Source: Pelobacter sp. UBA6812 (GTDB lineage: Bacteria > Desulfobacterota > Desulfuromonadia > Desulfuromonadales > Syntrophotaleaceae). From it: a DNA stretch of 14,638 nt. The notes below the pieces were generated by a model that was not told where the DNA came from, ran no database searches, and worked only from the letters and a program-made list of their open reading frames with translations. The DNA is taken from positions 632 through 15,269 of the forward strand of contig DKEW01000088.1 in the NCBI GenBank assembly GCA_002452265.1, in the 5' to 3' direction. Positions 7,263-14,617 of the stretch are shown here, piece after piece. The translations under genes were made by a program, and so were the position numbers. Each line of letters opens with the position of its first letter. Positions within the stretch are counted from its first letter, which is position 1.

Positions 7263-7667
7263 TCAGATCACCAGGGCGATGTTTTTATCTTTTGAGGGGC
7301 AGAGGTCTTTTATAGATGTTTTTTTTAACTGTCCTGCAAGACTTTCCAGATCATCATCCAGGTCGGAGGCGACGATCCCCCGGCCGGCCTTCATCAATCC
7401 CCTTTCCACGCCATATCTGCAGAAGGCCAGATCCACCAGAGATGTAATGCGGCTTTTCAATTCCTTGAACTTTTCGTAGTCCTGCTCCGCATCGACGTTA
7501 AAATCCAGCCAGCGACTCTGTGCCACCCGGGCAAAGCGCTTCTTGACCTGAACCTCGTACGACACAAGACGCCCAAGCATGTCATCATCAATCCTGACGT
7601 TCATTCCCCGCTCTCTCATTTTTTGAAAAGCCATAACATCCATCCCCATACCTTGTAACCTAGCCAT
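7263..7667 (-). CDS. Hypothetical protein, 134 aa, within the catabolic operon
   Basis: I do not recognise this protein. It is soluble, highly charged and probably mostly helical. It opens with a Met-rich stretch (MARLQGMGMDVMAFQKMRERGM), continues with RIDDDMLGRLVSYEVQVKKRFARVAQSRWLDF and EQDYEKFKELKSRITSLVDLAF, and ends in an acidic then Lys-rich tail. No signal peptide, membrane span or clear catalytic motif is visible. It is credible as a gene because it lies co-directionally between the dehydrogenase (55 bp) and the DUF6506-like gene (58 bp), and because GAGG lies 7 nt before ATG 7667. That ribosome-binding site sits in the 3' arm of an 11-bp hairpin (7674-7702), which could limit translation. 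Possible roles are a small subunit or a chaperone for the dehydrogenase, but nothing in the sequence proves this. Confidence 0.75.
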   Translation of the reverse strand: MARLQGMGMDVMAFQKMRERGMNVRIDDDMLGRLVSYEVQVKKRFARVAQSRWLDFNVDAEQDYEKFKELKSRITSLVDLAFCRYGVERGLMKAGRGIVASDLDDDLESLAGQLKKTSIKDLCPSKDKNIALVI

Positions 7668-7673
7668 CCGACA

Positions 7674-7702
7674 ACCTCACCCGGACAACAGCCGGGTGAG
7701 GT
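7674..7702 (-). promoter_or_regulatory. 11-bp hairpin enclosing the ribosome-binding site of the 134-aa gene
   Basis: On the minus strand ACCTCACCCGG, a 7-nt loop, then CCGGGTGAGGT forms a perfect stem just after the dehydrogenase stop codon. The GTGAGG that serves the ATG at 7667 is in the 3' arm. There is no T-run, so it is more likely an mRNA stabiliser or a translation brake than a terminator. Confidence 0.6.
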
Positions 7703-7722
7703 CTTTGTCTCAATTATTAAGC

Positions 7723-8790
7723 TTAAGGCTTTACAAGGATCTTGATGTGGGCATCTTTGTTATTGACCAGTTCCTCAAAACCCTTGTCGACAATATCGTC
7801 CAGAGCGATTTTCCCGGTGATCATCGGCTCGGCTTTAATAGAGCCGTTGTTCAGCAGTGCGCAAACACCCTGGAAGTCGTCCACGGTGTAAGCCAGGGTA
7901 CCGATGACACGCTTGTCGGTAGCGCTGAGGCTGAAGAAGTTAAATTCGCTCGGACCCTCGAAAATACCGACGATAACCGCAGTACCGTTGTTGCGAATGA
8001 TGTCGATGGCCAGAGGACCGGTCTTGACGTTGCCGATACACTCGAAGGAGACATCTGCGCCGGAACCGCCAGTCAGCTTCTTGACTTCAGCAACCACGTC
8101 ACACTCTCTGGGATCGAGAATCACGTCGGCGCCGCACTGCTTGGCCAATTCCTTACGGCGGGCGGACATCTCGATCACGATGCACAGACCGGCGCCGGCA
8201 GCCTTGGCGCACTGCAGGGTACCGAGACCGATGGTGCCGGCCCCGAGGATTACAGCGGTTTTACCCAGAATGGAGCCAGCCAGACGCACGGCTTTGAAGC
8301 CGGTGGCGATCGGCTCGATCAGGGCCGCGGCGTCCAGGTCGGTGCCAGGAGGTACGACGTAGCAGATATTGGCCGGAATGTTGACATACTTGGCGAAAGC
8401 ACCGTCAGCCATCAGACCGGTAAAGGCCAGGCTTTCGCATACGTTGTAGCGCCCTTCACGACAGGTAACGCAGACGCCGCAATGCTGACAGGCGTCGGGA
8501 GCGACCAAGTCGCCAACCCGTACGTTAGTGACATTGGAGCCAACGGCCACGACCTTGCCGGAAAACTCGTGACCAAGGATGGTCTTGCCGCTGTGACCGG
8601 TCAGAGGATGGGGCGTGGTTGGGATAAAGATCGGACCGGCCAGATATTCGTGAAGGTCGGAACCGCAGATACCACAGACCGCTACCTCAACCTGTACTTC
8701 GTCGGCCTTGGGCGGTGCGGGCACCGGAACTTCTTCTACGCGGATGTCTTTTTTGGCGTGCCATACAGCTGCTTTCATCGTTTGAGCCAT
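7723..8790 (-). CDS. Zinc-dependent MDR alcohol dehydrogenase, 2,3-butanediol dehydrogenase-like
   Basis: A 355-aa cytoplasmic NAD(P)-dependent dehydrogenase of the medium-chain family. The N-terminal catalytic domain has CGICGSDLHEY with the catalytic-zinc Cys (C42), GPIFIP and PHPLTG, then LGHEFSG (H74, E75) and ALIEP (E159). C104, C107, C110 and C118 form the structural zinc lobe. The Rossmann motif GAGTIGLG (183-190) binds the nucleotide. DLHEYLAGPIFIP with PHPLTG is typical of (R,R)-butanediol dehydrogenases, which interconvert 2,3-butanediol and acetoin; sorbitol or threonine dehydrogenase-like activity is an alternative. AAAGGA lies 8 nt before ATG 8790. It follows the membrane protein gene by 58 bp. 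An AcoR-like activator gene downstream supports a diol or ketol substrate. A long plus-strand frame opposite it is only its shadow. Confidence 0.92.
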   Translation of the reverse strand: MAQTMKAAVWHAKKDIRVEEVPVPAPPKADEVQVEVAVCGICGSDLHEYLAGPIFIPTTPHPLTGHSGKTILGHEFSGKVVAVGSNVTNVRVGDLVAPDACQHCGVCVTCREGRYNVCESLAFTGLMADGAFAKYVNIPANICYVVPPGTDLDAAALIEPIATGFKAVRLAGSILGKTAVILGAGTIGLGTLQCAKAAGAGLCIVIEMSARRKELAKQCGADVILDPRECDVVAEVKKLTGGSGADVSFECIGNVKTGPLAIDIIRNNGTAVIVGIFEGPSEFNFFSLSATDKRVIGTLAYTVDDFQGVCALLNNGSIKAEPMITGKIALDDIVDKGFEELVNNKDAHIKILVKP

Positions 8791-8848
8791 TTCTTTAATC
8801 CTTTCTGCGGTAATTAGCGCATCAGCGCTATGACTAATAGAAATCCCT

Positions 8849-9835
8849 TTAATTGAACAGGGCTGCTAAATTGAGAAATTCCGGTTTCATGATGATATTG
8901 ACCAAAAAGGTGCAAATCATGATCGCAGTGGCCGGCGGATCGATATGTGCGGTACCGTGATTATAGATAACGCGTGCAGATATCTCCTGGACCACGCCGG
9001 CGATCAGGCCTGCGATGCCGGCAGCCAGAATCGATCCTGTATACATGAATACCCAGGCTCCGATAATGGAAGGGCAATGCATGATGGGAACCTGCTGTAT
9101 TTTACCGGTGCCAAGCTGAAGCGCCATCAGGATTAAGATGGCGGTACACCACCCCACCAGAAGTGGTGCTATAAATCCGCCGAGAGCCGAAATCTGCCCG
9201 GCCGCAACCATGGGATCGAGTTGCATCTTAATGCCCCAGGCCAGCGCTGCGGAAAATATTCCGGCACCAAAATTCATGGGCAGAAGCAGGCCCCAGGGCG
9301 ACTGCCAGCCAGCCCAGGAGATGGCATGGTTATCCGTACCCATCAAACCATGTTTCTGGATCGAATCTTTTTGTCCCCAGGGGAGTTCACGCAGGAAGAT
9401 AAGCTTGGTAAGCAGTGTCCCGCCGATAAGTACAAAGGCGATACCGTCCGTCTGATTCAGTAGAGGCACCTTGCCAACCAGTTGCAACGCCAGATGGCTT
9501 GCAACCGAGTAAACCCCGCCGAACAACAGAACATCCCAAGAAGTATGAAGCAGAGGAGTAAGAATATCTTTGGCGGCCCCGCTTGGATGATTTTTTCTCC
9601 AGACGGCGTAGGTAGCGGCAGCCAGACCGGCACCGAAGCCACCGACATGCGGACCAAAAATAGGACCAAAGGCAATCTGCGAGAGAACGAAATCAGTGCC
9701 CCCACTCAGAATTACACCGATACCTATCAAACCAAAAAGAGCACAGAACACCACGGCCCACAGACCGCCCAGCGCGGTTCCCACAATACCACCACCGAAA
9801 ACCATCAGAATCGTATTTAAACTATAAGGTTCCAT
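8849..9835 (-). CDS. Uncharacterised multi-spanning inner-membrane protein, possible permease
   Basis: A 328-aa integral membrane protein with about eight or nine hydrophobic spans: two Gly-rich spans in the first 40 residues (VFGGGIVGTALGGLWAVVF...), then FVLSQIAFGPIFGPHVGGF, VLLFGGVYSVASHLALQLV, GIAFVLIGGTLLTKLIFL, WGLLLPMNFGAGIFSAAL, GGFIAPLLVGWCTAILILM, SIIGAWVFMYTGSILAAGIAGLIAGVV and a last span near the C-terminus. It lacks a signal peptide or ATP-binding motif. Small-residue packing (GGG, GxGAG) suits a secondary transporter or channel. I do not recognise the family. The ATG at 9835 is chosen because GGAAG lies 7 nt upstream; an earlier in-frame start at 9898 has no such site. As first gene of the run it probably carries the substrate or product across the inner membrane (inference). 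Confidence 0.85.
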   Translation of the reverse strand: MEPYSLNTILMVFGGGIVGTALGGLWAVVFCALFGLIGIGVILSGGTDFVLSQIAFGPIFGPHVGGFGAGLAAATYAVWRKNHPSGAAKDILTPLLHTSWDVLLFGGVYSVASHLALQLVGKVPLLNQTDGIAFVLIGGTLLTKLIFLRELPWGQKDSIQKHGLMGTDNHAISWAGWQSPWGLLLPMNFGAGIFSAALAWGIKMQLDPMVAAGQISALGGFIAPLLVGWCTAILILMALQLGTGKIQQVPIMHCPSIIGAWVFMYTGSILAAGIAGLIAGVVQEISARVIYNHGTAHIDPPATAIMICTFLVNIIMKPEFLNLAALFN

Positions 9836-9887
9836 GTAAAGCTTCCTTTTGCTAGACGTTAACAGGAGCGACCAAGCGCCAAAGCGC

Positions 9888-10007
9888 TCAATCGCCAAAC
9901 TTCAGCCTCGCACGAATCAAAATACACATGCCAATCAAGTACTGCTTTTTGCCTACCTCGACCTCACAAAACTCCTCCATGGAATCAACCCGAGATACCC
10001 CCCCCAA
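9888..10007 (-). CDS. Doubtful 39-aa leader ORF starting at a G8 tract
   Basis: A TTG at 10007 follows AAAGGAGG by 4 nt and opens a 39-codon frame (GGVSRVDSMEEFCEVEVGKK..., ending LIRARLKFGD). It stops about 50 bp before the membrane protein start. The ribosome-binding site is strong, but the codon is TTG and the peptide matches nothing I know. A run of eight G begins with the third base of the start codon, so slippage there would shift the frame. It may equally be leader sequence that is not translated. Confidence 0.2.
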   Translation of the reverse strand: MGGVSRVDSMEEFCEVEVGKKQYLIGMCILIRARLKFGD

Positions 10008-10072
10008 AAAGCCTCCTTTCGTGAAATACACCGAATGGAAAACAATCTCTGCTCCACCGGCCAGGCCCTCAC

Positions 10073-10089
10073 TGCCGTCACAGTGCCGC
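10073..10089 (-). promoter_or_regulatory. Second, weaker sigma-54-like site upstream of the operon
   Basis: The minus strand reads GCGGCACTGTGACGGCA, with GGCAC and GCA in place and GG/GC 10 nt apart. The TT bases of both consensus boxes are missing. It is an alternative to the site at 10155-10171; neither is strong. Confidence 0.25.
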
Positions 10090-10154
10090 CTGGAGACCTC
10101 CAAAACTGAAACCTGCCTGTCAAACCTCTTTACTGCAGAACGTACAGGCTAATC

Positions 10155-10171
10155 TTCAATGGTTGTACCAA
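10155..10171 (-). promoter_or_regulatory. Candidate sigma-54 promoter of the operon
   Basis: The minus strand reads TTGGTACAACCATTGAA. It matches TTGGCACG-N4-TTGCW at TTGG, AC, TTG and the final A, with correct spacing, but the -12 GC is GA, which weakens it. A start near 10143 would give a leader of about 300 nt. The inverted repeat at 10332-10346 would then lie near -195, close to the spacing of the thiC arrangement. Confidence 0.35.
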
Positions 10172-10331
10172 ATCTCCGGACTCGAAGACTTTTCGACCAA
10201 AACTATTTTCAAACTGTTGTTTTATCAGCGGTTAGGAAATTACTTACAAAAATGGTTACGTATACAGGAAGCAAACCGGGGAGATAAAACATGATTACAA
10301 GCAAGACAATTTTGAGACGAATAATTCGATG

Positions 10332-10346
10332 TGAGACATGTGTCCA
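10332..10346. promoter_or_regulatory. Inverted repeat TGAGACA-TG-TGTCCA, candidate activator site upstream of the operon
   Basis: It shares TGAGACA-N2-TGTC and its spacing with the perfect repeat at 1728-1743 upstream of thiC. A further GAGAC lies nearby at 10313-10317. This suggests one regulator, plausibly the sigma-54 activator encoded at 1995-4043, acts on both units. Seen: the shared pattern. Inferred: the binding. Confidence 0.45.
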
Positions 10347-10954
10347 TCTATGAAAAACGTCGAAATAAAGGTAGGATTTTCCGTGGAACAAATGGTGCAC
10401 TCTCTGCACACAGGTCAAAAATTACGACTTAAGCTACTGAATAAAAACGGTATTATGATATATCAACAAAAATTTTAAATGCTAAAATTGATAACAGTCC
10501 TGAAACATTAGACTCATTTTAAGTTGATACATTTTGACATGTGTACCGAAAACAAACTTCGCCATCCGAAATGACCTTGTTGCAGGAACATGGAATATGA
10601 AAGACAGATTTGACAAATTCGCATTCAGGAGGGATTTAAAACCAAGGAAATCTTACAAAACAAGTACAACGAAAGACGGGCAACCATTGTTCTATATTCC
10701 TGGTTGCCGATTTTCCGAGTCCTGGAATCGGGCTCCCATCGCTCAGCCAGGTCCCGCAGACTTTACCTTTAAGGCATACCATCCACAATGAGGTGCGTTT
10801 TTTCAAGGATACAACCCTGCCAAGCGCCCAAGATACCAGGAATAGATTACCTTATGGTTCCATTCAAAATTCAGTTCACATACCTCCATACTCCAAATTG
10901 CGATAACGTGTTGGTCACCAGCCCCTCCCGGAAAACCTACCGTCTTTCATAAAG

Positions 10955-10999
10955 CCGATTCAAACAGAACAAGCCCGTCCAGAAGATTGGACGGGCTTG
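10955..10999 (-). terminator. Rho-independent terminator of the helicase gene
   Basis: A 12-bp perfect stem (10970-10981 with 10988-10999, CAAGCCCGTCCA and complement) with a 6-nt loop. It is followed on the minus strand by TTCTGTTTG. It lies about 60 bp after the helicase stop codon. Confidence 0.85.
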
Positions 11000-11060
11000 C
11001 TCGAACAAGGGCTCTACGAAAATAGCTACTCGATGTCTTTATTGCGGCAACAAGTAAACC

Positions 11061-12818
11061 CTATCGAGTCTTCTTGGGGGGGCGTTTCCCTCCGGAAAAA
11101 CTCTTCCGCGCAGGTTTCCCCTTACGGTTCTCAGCAGGCTTGCCTGCAGGACGACGCCTGGGCGGCTTATCATGACGAAACTCATGACCGCCGCCGGCAT
11201 CCAGACTGAGCTGCAACTGCTGTCCACACACCCAGACCTTCTGCAATTGGCGAAAAGTAGCCGGCGACAAGTTTTCAGGCAAATCGACCAGACTATAGTC
11301 GTGGCTGATTTTTATCTGCCCGATATCGCGACTGTTTATATTGGCTTCATTGGCTATGGCACCGACGATATGTCCTGGCACAACCCCATGAACACGCCCC
11401 ACTTCGATACGATAACGCCTCAACCCTTCATCAGAAGAACCCCGACTTCCGGAGTTAAAACGCGCTTCCTTTTCCGGTTCGATATCGTCCAAACCGTCGT
11501 CTTCGGGCATCAGTGGGCGATCCTGCTGGAGCAGATAAGCCAGAGCTGCAGCAATCTTCCTGGGCTCGCTATCGAATTCCTGCTGGCAACTATCGATGAG
11601 TTGCTCGAAGAAATCCAGATCTCGATCCTGCATGGCTGCAGCGATCTGCTCCTTGAAAAGACCCACACGCCGCTCAGTAATATCCTGCCGGGTCGGAAGT
11701 TTCATGGGAGCGATCTTCTGACGGGTAGCCTGCTCTATGGCGGCTAACATACGCCGCTCGCGAGGAGCGACGAACAAAATCGCCGTGCCTTCACGCCCGG
11801 CCCGACCGGTACGGCCAATCCGATGGACATACGACTCGGTATCATACGGGATATCGTAGTTAACCACATGGCTGATACGCTGCACATCCAGCCCGCGCGC
11901 CGCCACGTCGGTAGCAACCACGATGTCGAGGCTGCCATTCTTTAGCCGCTCGACAGCTTTCTCACGCAATGCCTGAGTCATATCACCATTCAAGGCCGCA
12001 CTGGAAAAGCCACGCGCCTCGAGTTTTTCCGCCAATTCCACGGTGGCAATTTTGGTGCGCACGAAAATAAGCATGGCATCGATATCTTCAGCCTCAAGAA
12101 TCCTGGTCAAGGCATCAAGCTTGGCCAGCCCCTTGACCGGCCAGAACCTCTGCGTAATGGTTTCGACGGTCGATGTCTTGGCCTGAATGCGCACCTCGAC
12201 AGGATCACGCAGATGCTTACGGGCAACCTTCAATACTTCGTTAGGCATAGTGGCGGAAAACAGCGCGGTCTGGCGAGTAGACGGTGTATGATCGAGAATC
12301 TGCTCGACATCATCGATGAAACCCATCTTAAGCATTTCGTCGGCCTCGTCAACCACCACGGCGGACAAGCGGTCCAGCTTCAACGTACCGCGGCGCAGGT
12401 GGTCCTGAATCCGACCCGGAGTCCCGACCACAACATGGGCACCGCGCTCCAACTGGCGCAATTGTTGCCCCATATTCTGGCCACCATAGACCGGCAGCAC
12501 ATGAAACCCTTTCAGGTAACGGGCATAGGTCTGCATTGCTTCAGCAACCTGCAATGCCAATTCCCGGGTCGGGGCCAGCACCAAAATTTGCGGATGTCTC
12601 TGAGATAAATCAAGCCGGCTCAGCAGCGGCAGAGCAAAGGCGGCGGTTTTACCCGTACCGGTCTGGGCCTGCCCGAGAAGATCCCGCCCGTCTAGTAACG
12701 GCGGAATACTGCGCGCCTGAATCGGCGAAGGAGTTTCATAACCAATCTCGTCTATAACACGAGTAATTTCCGACGCAAGGGACAGTTCGGCAAAGCTTGT
12801 AAACGTTTCTTCAGTCAT
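11061..12818 (-). CDS. deaD: DEAD-box ATP-dependent RNA helicase DeaD/CsdA
   Basis: A 585-aa cytoplasmic RNA helicase that unwinds short RNA duplexes; the family helps ribosome assembly and mRNA decay, especially in the cold. In order: Q-motif GYETPSPIQ (26-34), Walker A AQTGTGKT (51-58), APTRELA, TPGR, DEAD (157-160), SAT (188-190), then in the second RecA domain IFVRTK, ARGLDV and HRIGRTGR (332-339). Residues about 465-540 are a DbpA/CsdA-type RNA-binding domain (RYRIEVGRVHGVVPGHIVGAIANE...). The last 38 residues are Lys/Arg-rich. The start at 12818 matches the family (MTEETFTSFAELSL); the frame stays open upstream to 12902 but that extension has no family similarity. The ribosome-binding site is poor (CAGG). 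It has its own terminator and a leader region of more than 300 bp with no gene. Confidence 0.96.
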   Translation of the reverse strand: MTEETFTSFAELSLASEITRVIDEIGYETPSPIQARSIPPLLDGRDLLGQAQTGTGKTAAFALPLLSRLDLSQRHPQILVLAPTRELALQVAEAMQTYARYLKGFHVLPVYGGQNMGQQLRQLERGAHVVVGTPGRIQDHLRRGTLKLDRLSAVVVDEADEMLKMGFIDDVEQILDHTPSTRQTALFSATMPNEVLKVARKHLRDPVEVRIQAKTSTVETITQRFWPVKGLAKLDALTRILEAEDIDAMLIFVRTKIATVELAEKLEARGFSSAALNGDMTQALREKAVERLKNGSLDIVVATDVAARGLDVQRISHVVNYDIPYDTESYVHRIGRTGRAGREGTAILFVAPRERRMLAAIEQATRQKIAPMKLPTRQDITERRVGLFKEQIAAAMQDRDLDFFEQLIDSCQQEFDSEPRKIAAALAYLLQQDRPLMPEDDGLDDIEPEKEARFNSGSRGSSDEGLRRYRIEVGRVHGVVPGHIVGAIANEANINSRDIGQIKISHDYSLVDLPENLSPATFRQLQKVWVCGQQLQLSLDAGGGHEFRHDKPPRRRPAGKPAENRKGKPARKSFSGGKRPPKKTR

Positions 12819-13160
12819 GGATAACCTGTTTGGAAAAAGCTCGGAAGGCTTGTAACAGCGAGCAATGTGATTGCCAACATCAAACAGCAGCACACCCGCC
12901 ACTTGATCTTAACAATCCTGCAGAGTACCTCATCTTGACAAAAAGCACCAGCATTTTCACCACTTGCAAACAAAAATCAGCGAGAACCTCCCTAGCGGAA
13001 TCAAGACCTTCTAGGCATTTGCGAGACTTAAACATGCAACATATACCCCGGGGCGGTAATTATCCGCATCCACCCATCACGGCAACCAGCCATACAACCC
13101 TGCCAACAACTACCCTCAAATTCAAATCACGCGGCACCCAAATACACACCGTCCCCGGCT
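12819..13160. other. Gene-free leader region of the helicase gene
   Basis: About 340 bp between the glycosyltransferase stop and the helicase start. Long 5' leaders are common for cold-inducible helicase genes. I found no convincing promoter pair, stable terminator or gene in it. A 19-codon minus-strand frame near 13035-13095 is too short to support. Confidence 0.4.
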
Positions 13161-14327
13161 TCAACGGATGGCACGGTTAACTGATTTCAGGTTCGTTCGT
13201 AGATTCGCATCAACTCGCTGATTCATCAAAAGTCTTTCCGCAGCCTCCGTCACCTCATACGGGTAAACACCATGAACACACTCCGGGAAATCTCTCGTGC
13301 AGAACCAGTTGCAGTGATAACAATCAAGGGACTTGATCAAGAAGAGATTTCGATCGTCGCTCCCCCATGGCACGAATCGACCATAATGACCCCCACCAAC
13401 AATACCGACAGTCGGCATTCCGGCAGCGATCGCGATATGAAGTCCTGAAGAATCCATACTGACCAAAAGGTCGCACAACGATATATTTTTGACTAACTCC
13501 CGAAGTGTTGTCTGTCCTGCCAAATTGAGAACGTTGAAATCGGCCCCTGCCTGTTCAATGTGCCGCTGTATCTGAGCGGCTAACCCTTGTTCCGCCTCAC
13601 TGCCAAATATGACATAGAGGTAACTTTCCCCCATCATCTGTGCAAGGTTGCCATAATTCACAGACGGCCACCGCCGTAGTTCAGAGGTCGCCCCTGGGAA
13701 AAGGCCAACAATTGGCCTGCCCTGCTCTTTAACTGAGGAAAGGTGATCAACTTCTCCATCGTGCAGCCAAAACTCGGGAAGTATCTCATCGATAGATGAA
13801 ACCTGGCACCCCAGATGCGTAAGGAAATCAGCGGTGACAATGAGTTCATGTACCCACGGATCGAACTTTGTCACGTTATAATTATTCGTGTATAGCTGCA
13901 CTGGGTGCAAATTTGAAGGGTACCCATTCCTGGGTTCGTTGAGCGTACAGCCAGTTATGCCATATATTTTTCTCCCCTTCAGTGCATTAAGAACTCTCAA
14001 ATGATTCACTTGTGGCGATTTTACGGGGTAGATGATGATGTCAAATCTTCTGAAAGAAGCATTATAGGCTCGTATTAACTTTTTTATGATTCTCTTGAAA
14101 ATATTTCTGGATGGGCGGGATATCCTTTCGACCAAATACGACCTCTTCAACTGGCCAAGAGATATTACCTTGTCAATTTGGGGGCAGCTTTCAACTAAAT
14201 TAACGATATGTTTCTGGACAGCTAAGGTTATATGAGCATCGGGGTACAGCACCCTGATATGCTTGAAAGCCCCACTAAATAATACAACATCGCCAATGTT
14301 ATCGGGACGGAATATAAGGATTCTCAC
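13161..14327 (-). CDS. Family 9 glycosyltransferase (heptosyltransferase-like)
   Basis: A 388-aa enzyme of GT9, the family that adds heptose or related sugars to the lipopolysaccharide core at the inner face of the membrane. It begins VRILIFRPDNIGDVVLFSGAF, the family's N-terminal RxDxIGDxxL motif. The C-terminal half has GLFPGATSELRRWPSVNYGNLAQMM (sugar-nucleotide site), NLAGQTTLRELVKNISLCDLLVSMDSSGLHIAIAAGMPTVGIVG, and a Cys-rich tail CYHCNWFCTRDFPEC found in many relatives. I use GTG 14327 because AGGA lies 8 nt before it and the family usually starts at this point; ATG 14336 is the alternative but has AGG directly against it. No other lipopolysaccharide gene is adjacent. Exact acceptor and sugar are not readable. 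Confidence 0.9.
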   Translation of the reverse strand: MRILIFRPDNIGDVVLFSGAFKHIRVLYPDAHITLAVQKHIVNLVESCPQIDKVISLGQLKRSYLVERISRPSRNIFKRIIKKLIRAYNASFRRFDIIIYPVKSPQVNHLRVLNALKGRKIYGITGCTLNEPRNGYPSNLHPVQLYTNNYNVTKFDPWVHELIVTADFLTHLGCQVSSIDEILPEFWLHDGEVDHLSSVKEQGRPIVGLFPGATSELRRWPSVNYGNLAQMMGESYLYVIFGSEAEQGLAAQIQRHIEQAGADFNVLNLAGQTTLRELVKNISLCDLLVSMDSSGLHIAIAAGMPTVGIVGGGHYGRFVPWGSDDRNLFLIKSLDCYHCNWFCTRDFPECVHGVYPYEVTEAAERLLMNQRVDANLRTNLKSVNRAIR

Positions 14328-14443
14328 TTCACACATCCTGAAATTACATAAAAATAATTGTTTTATTTAGCATTGTCTTTGATACATAAATGAGCAGACC
14401 GAGTTAAAGAACCAATATGTTAGAAATCGGAGCATTGTTTAGA

Positions 14444-14557
14444 CTACTTCACAATAGAAATGTTTGAGTAGCTTTCCACAATGTCAATGCCTATGTGGGA
14501 CTTGACCGCGCCGTAGAAGCCAATGAAGCGCAGAAGGCTGACAATTAGAAAACGTAG
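14444..14557 (-). pseudogene. Possible transposase remnant
   Basis: A 37-codon open stretch without a start codon includes GFYGAVKSHIGIDIVESYSN. This loosely resembles the YGYKxHIxxD segment around the first catalytic Asp of IS5/IS1182-type transposases. It is a fragment at best, and no terminal inverted repeats are visible. Confidence 0.25.
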
Positions 14558-14568
14558 CTAAATTTAAC

Positions 14569-14609
14569 ACAAAAAACAAAAGGGCCTAGCCATTACCGGC
14601 TAAGCCCTT
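14569..14609 (-). terminator. Terminator downstream of tRNA-Ser
   Basis: AAGGGCCTAGCC (14580-14591) pairs with GGCTAAGCCCTT (14598-14609) with one G-U pair on the minus strand. It is followed by TTGTTTTTTGTG. It lies just after the tRNA 3' end and is a typical rho-independent terminator. Confidence 0.85.
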
Positions 14610-14617
14610 GTTGTTAC

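Larger units (their letters stand above)
9836..10969. other. Gene-poor control region between the operon and the helicase gene
   Basis: About 1.1 kb without a confident gene. The part at 10200-10560 is AT-rich. Contents I can point to: an inverted repeat resembling the one upstream of thiC (10332-10346), two weak sigma-54-like sites on the minus strand (10155-10171 and 10073-10089), a run of eight G on the minus strand (9998-10005) and a doubtful 39-aa frame. From 10560 to 10969 I see nothing. The frames at 10209-10418 and 10534-10791 start at TTG without ribosome-binding sites and match nothing I know. Confidence 0.5.

Noticed and set aside
7696..8817. 373-aa plus-strand open frame opposite the dehydrogenase
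   Set aside because: It is the complement of a clear MDR dehydrogenase gene; its protein is low-complexity and matches no family I know.
10393..10408. Plus-strand sigma-54-like site TGGTGCACTCTCTGCA, also a small inverted repeat
   Set aside because: GG and GC are correctly spaced, but no plus-strand gene follows and the rest of the consensus is poor.
10209..10418. 69-aa minus-strand frame with a hydrophobic stretch
   Set aside because: It starts at TTG with no ribosome-binding site and spans the candidate operator; hydrophobic codons are expected by chance in AT-rich DNA.
10534..10791. 85-aa plus-strand frame in the gene-poor region
   Set aside because: It starts at TTG with no ribosome-binding site, resembles no known protein and lies in an AT-rich control region.
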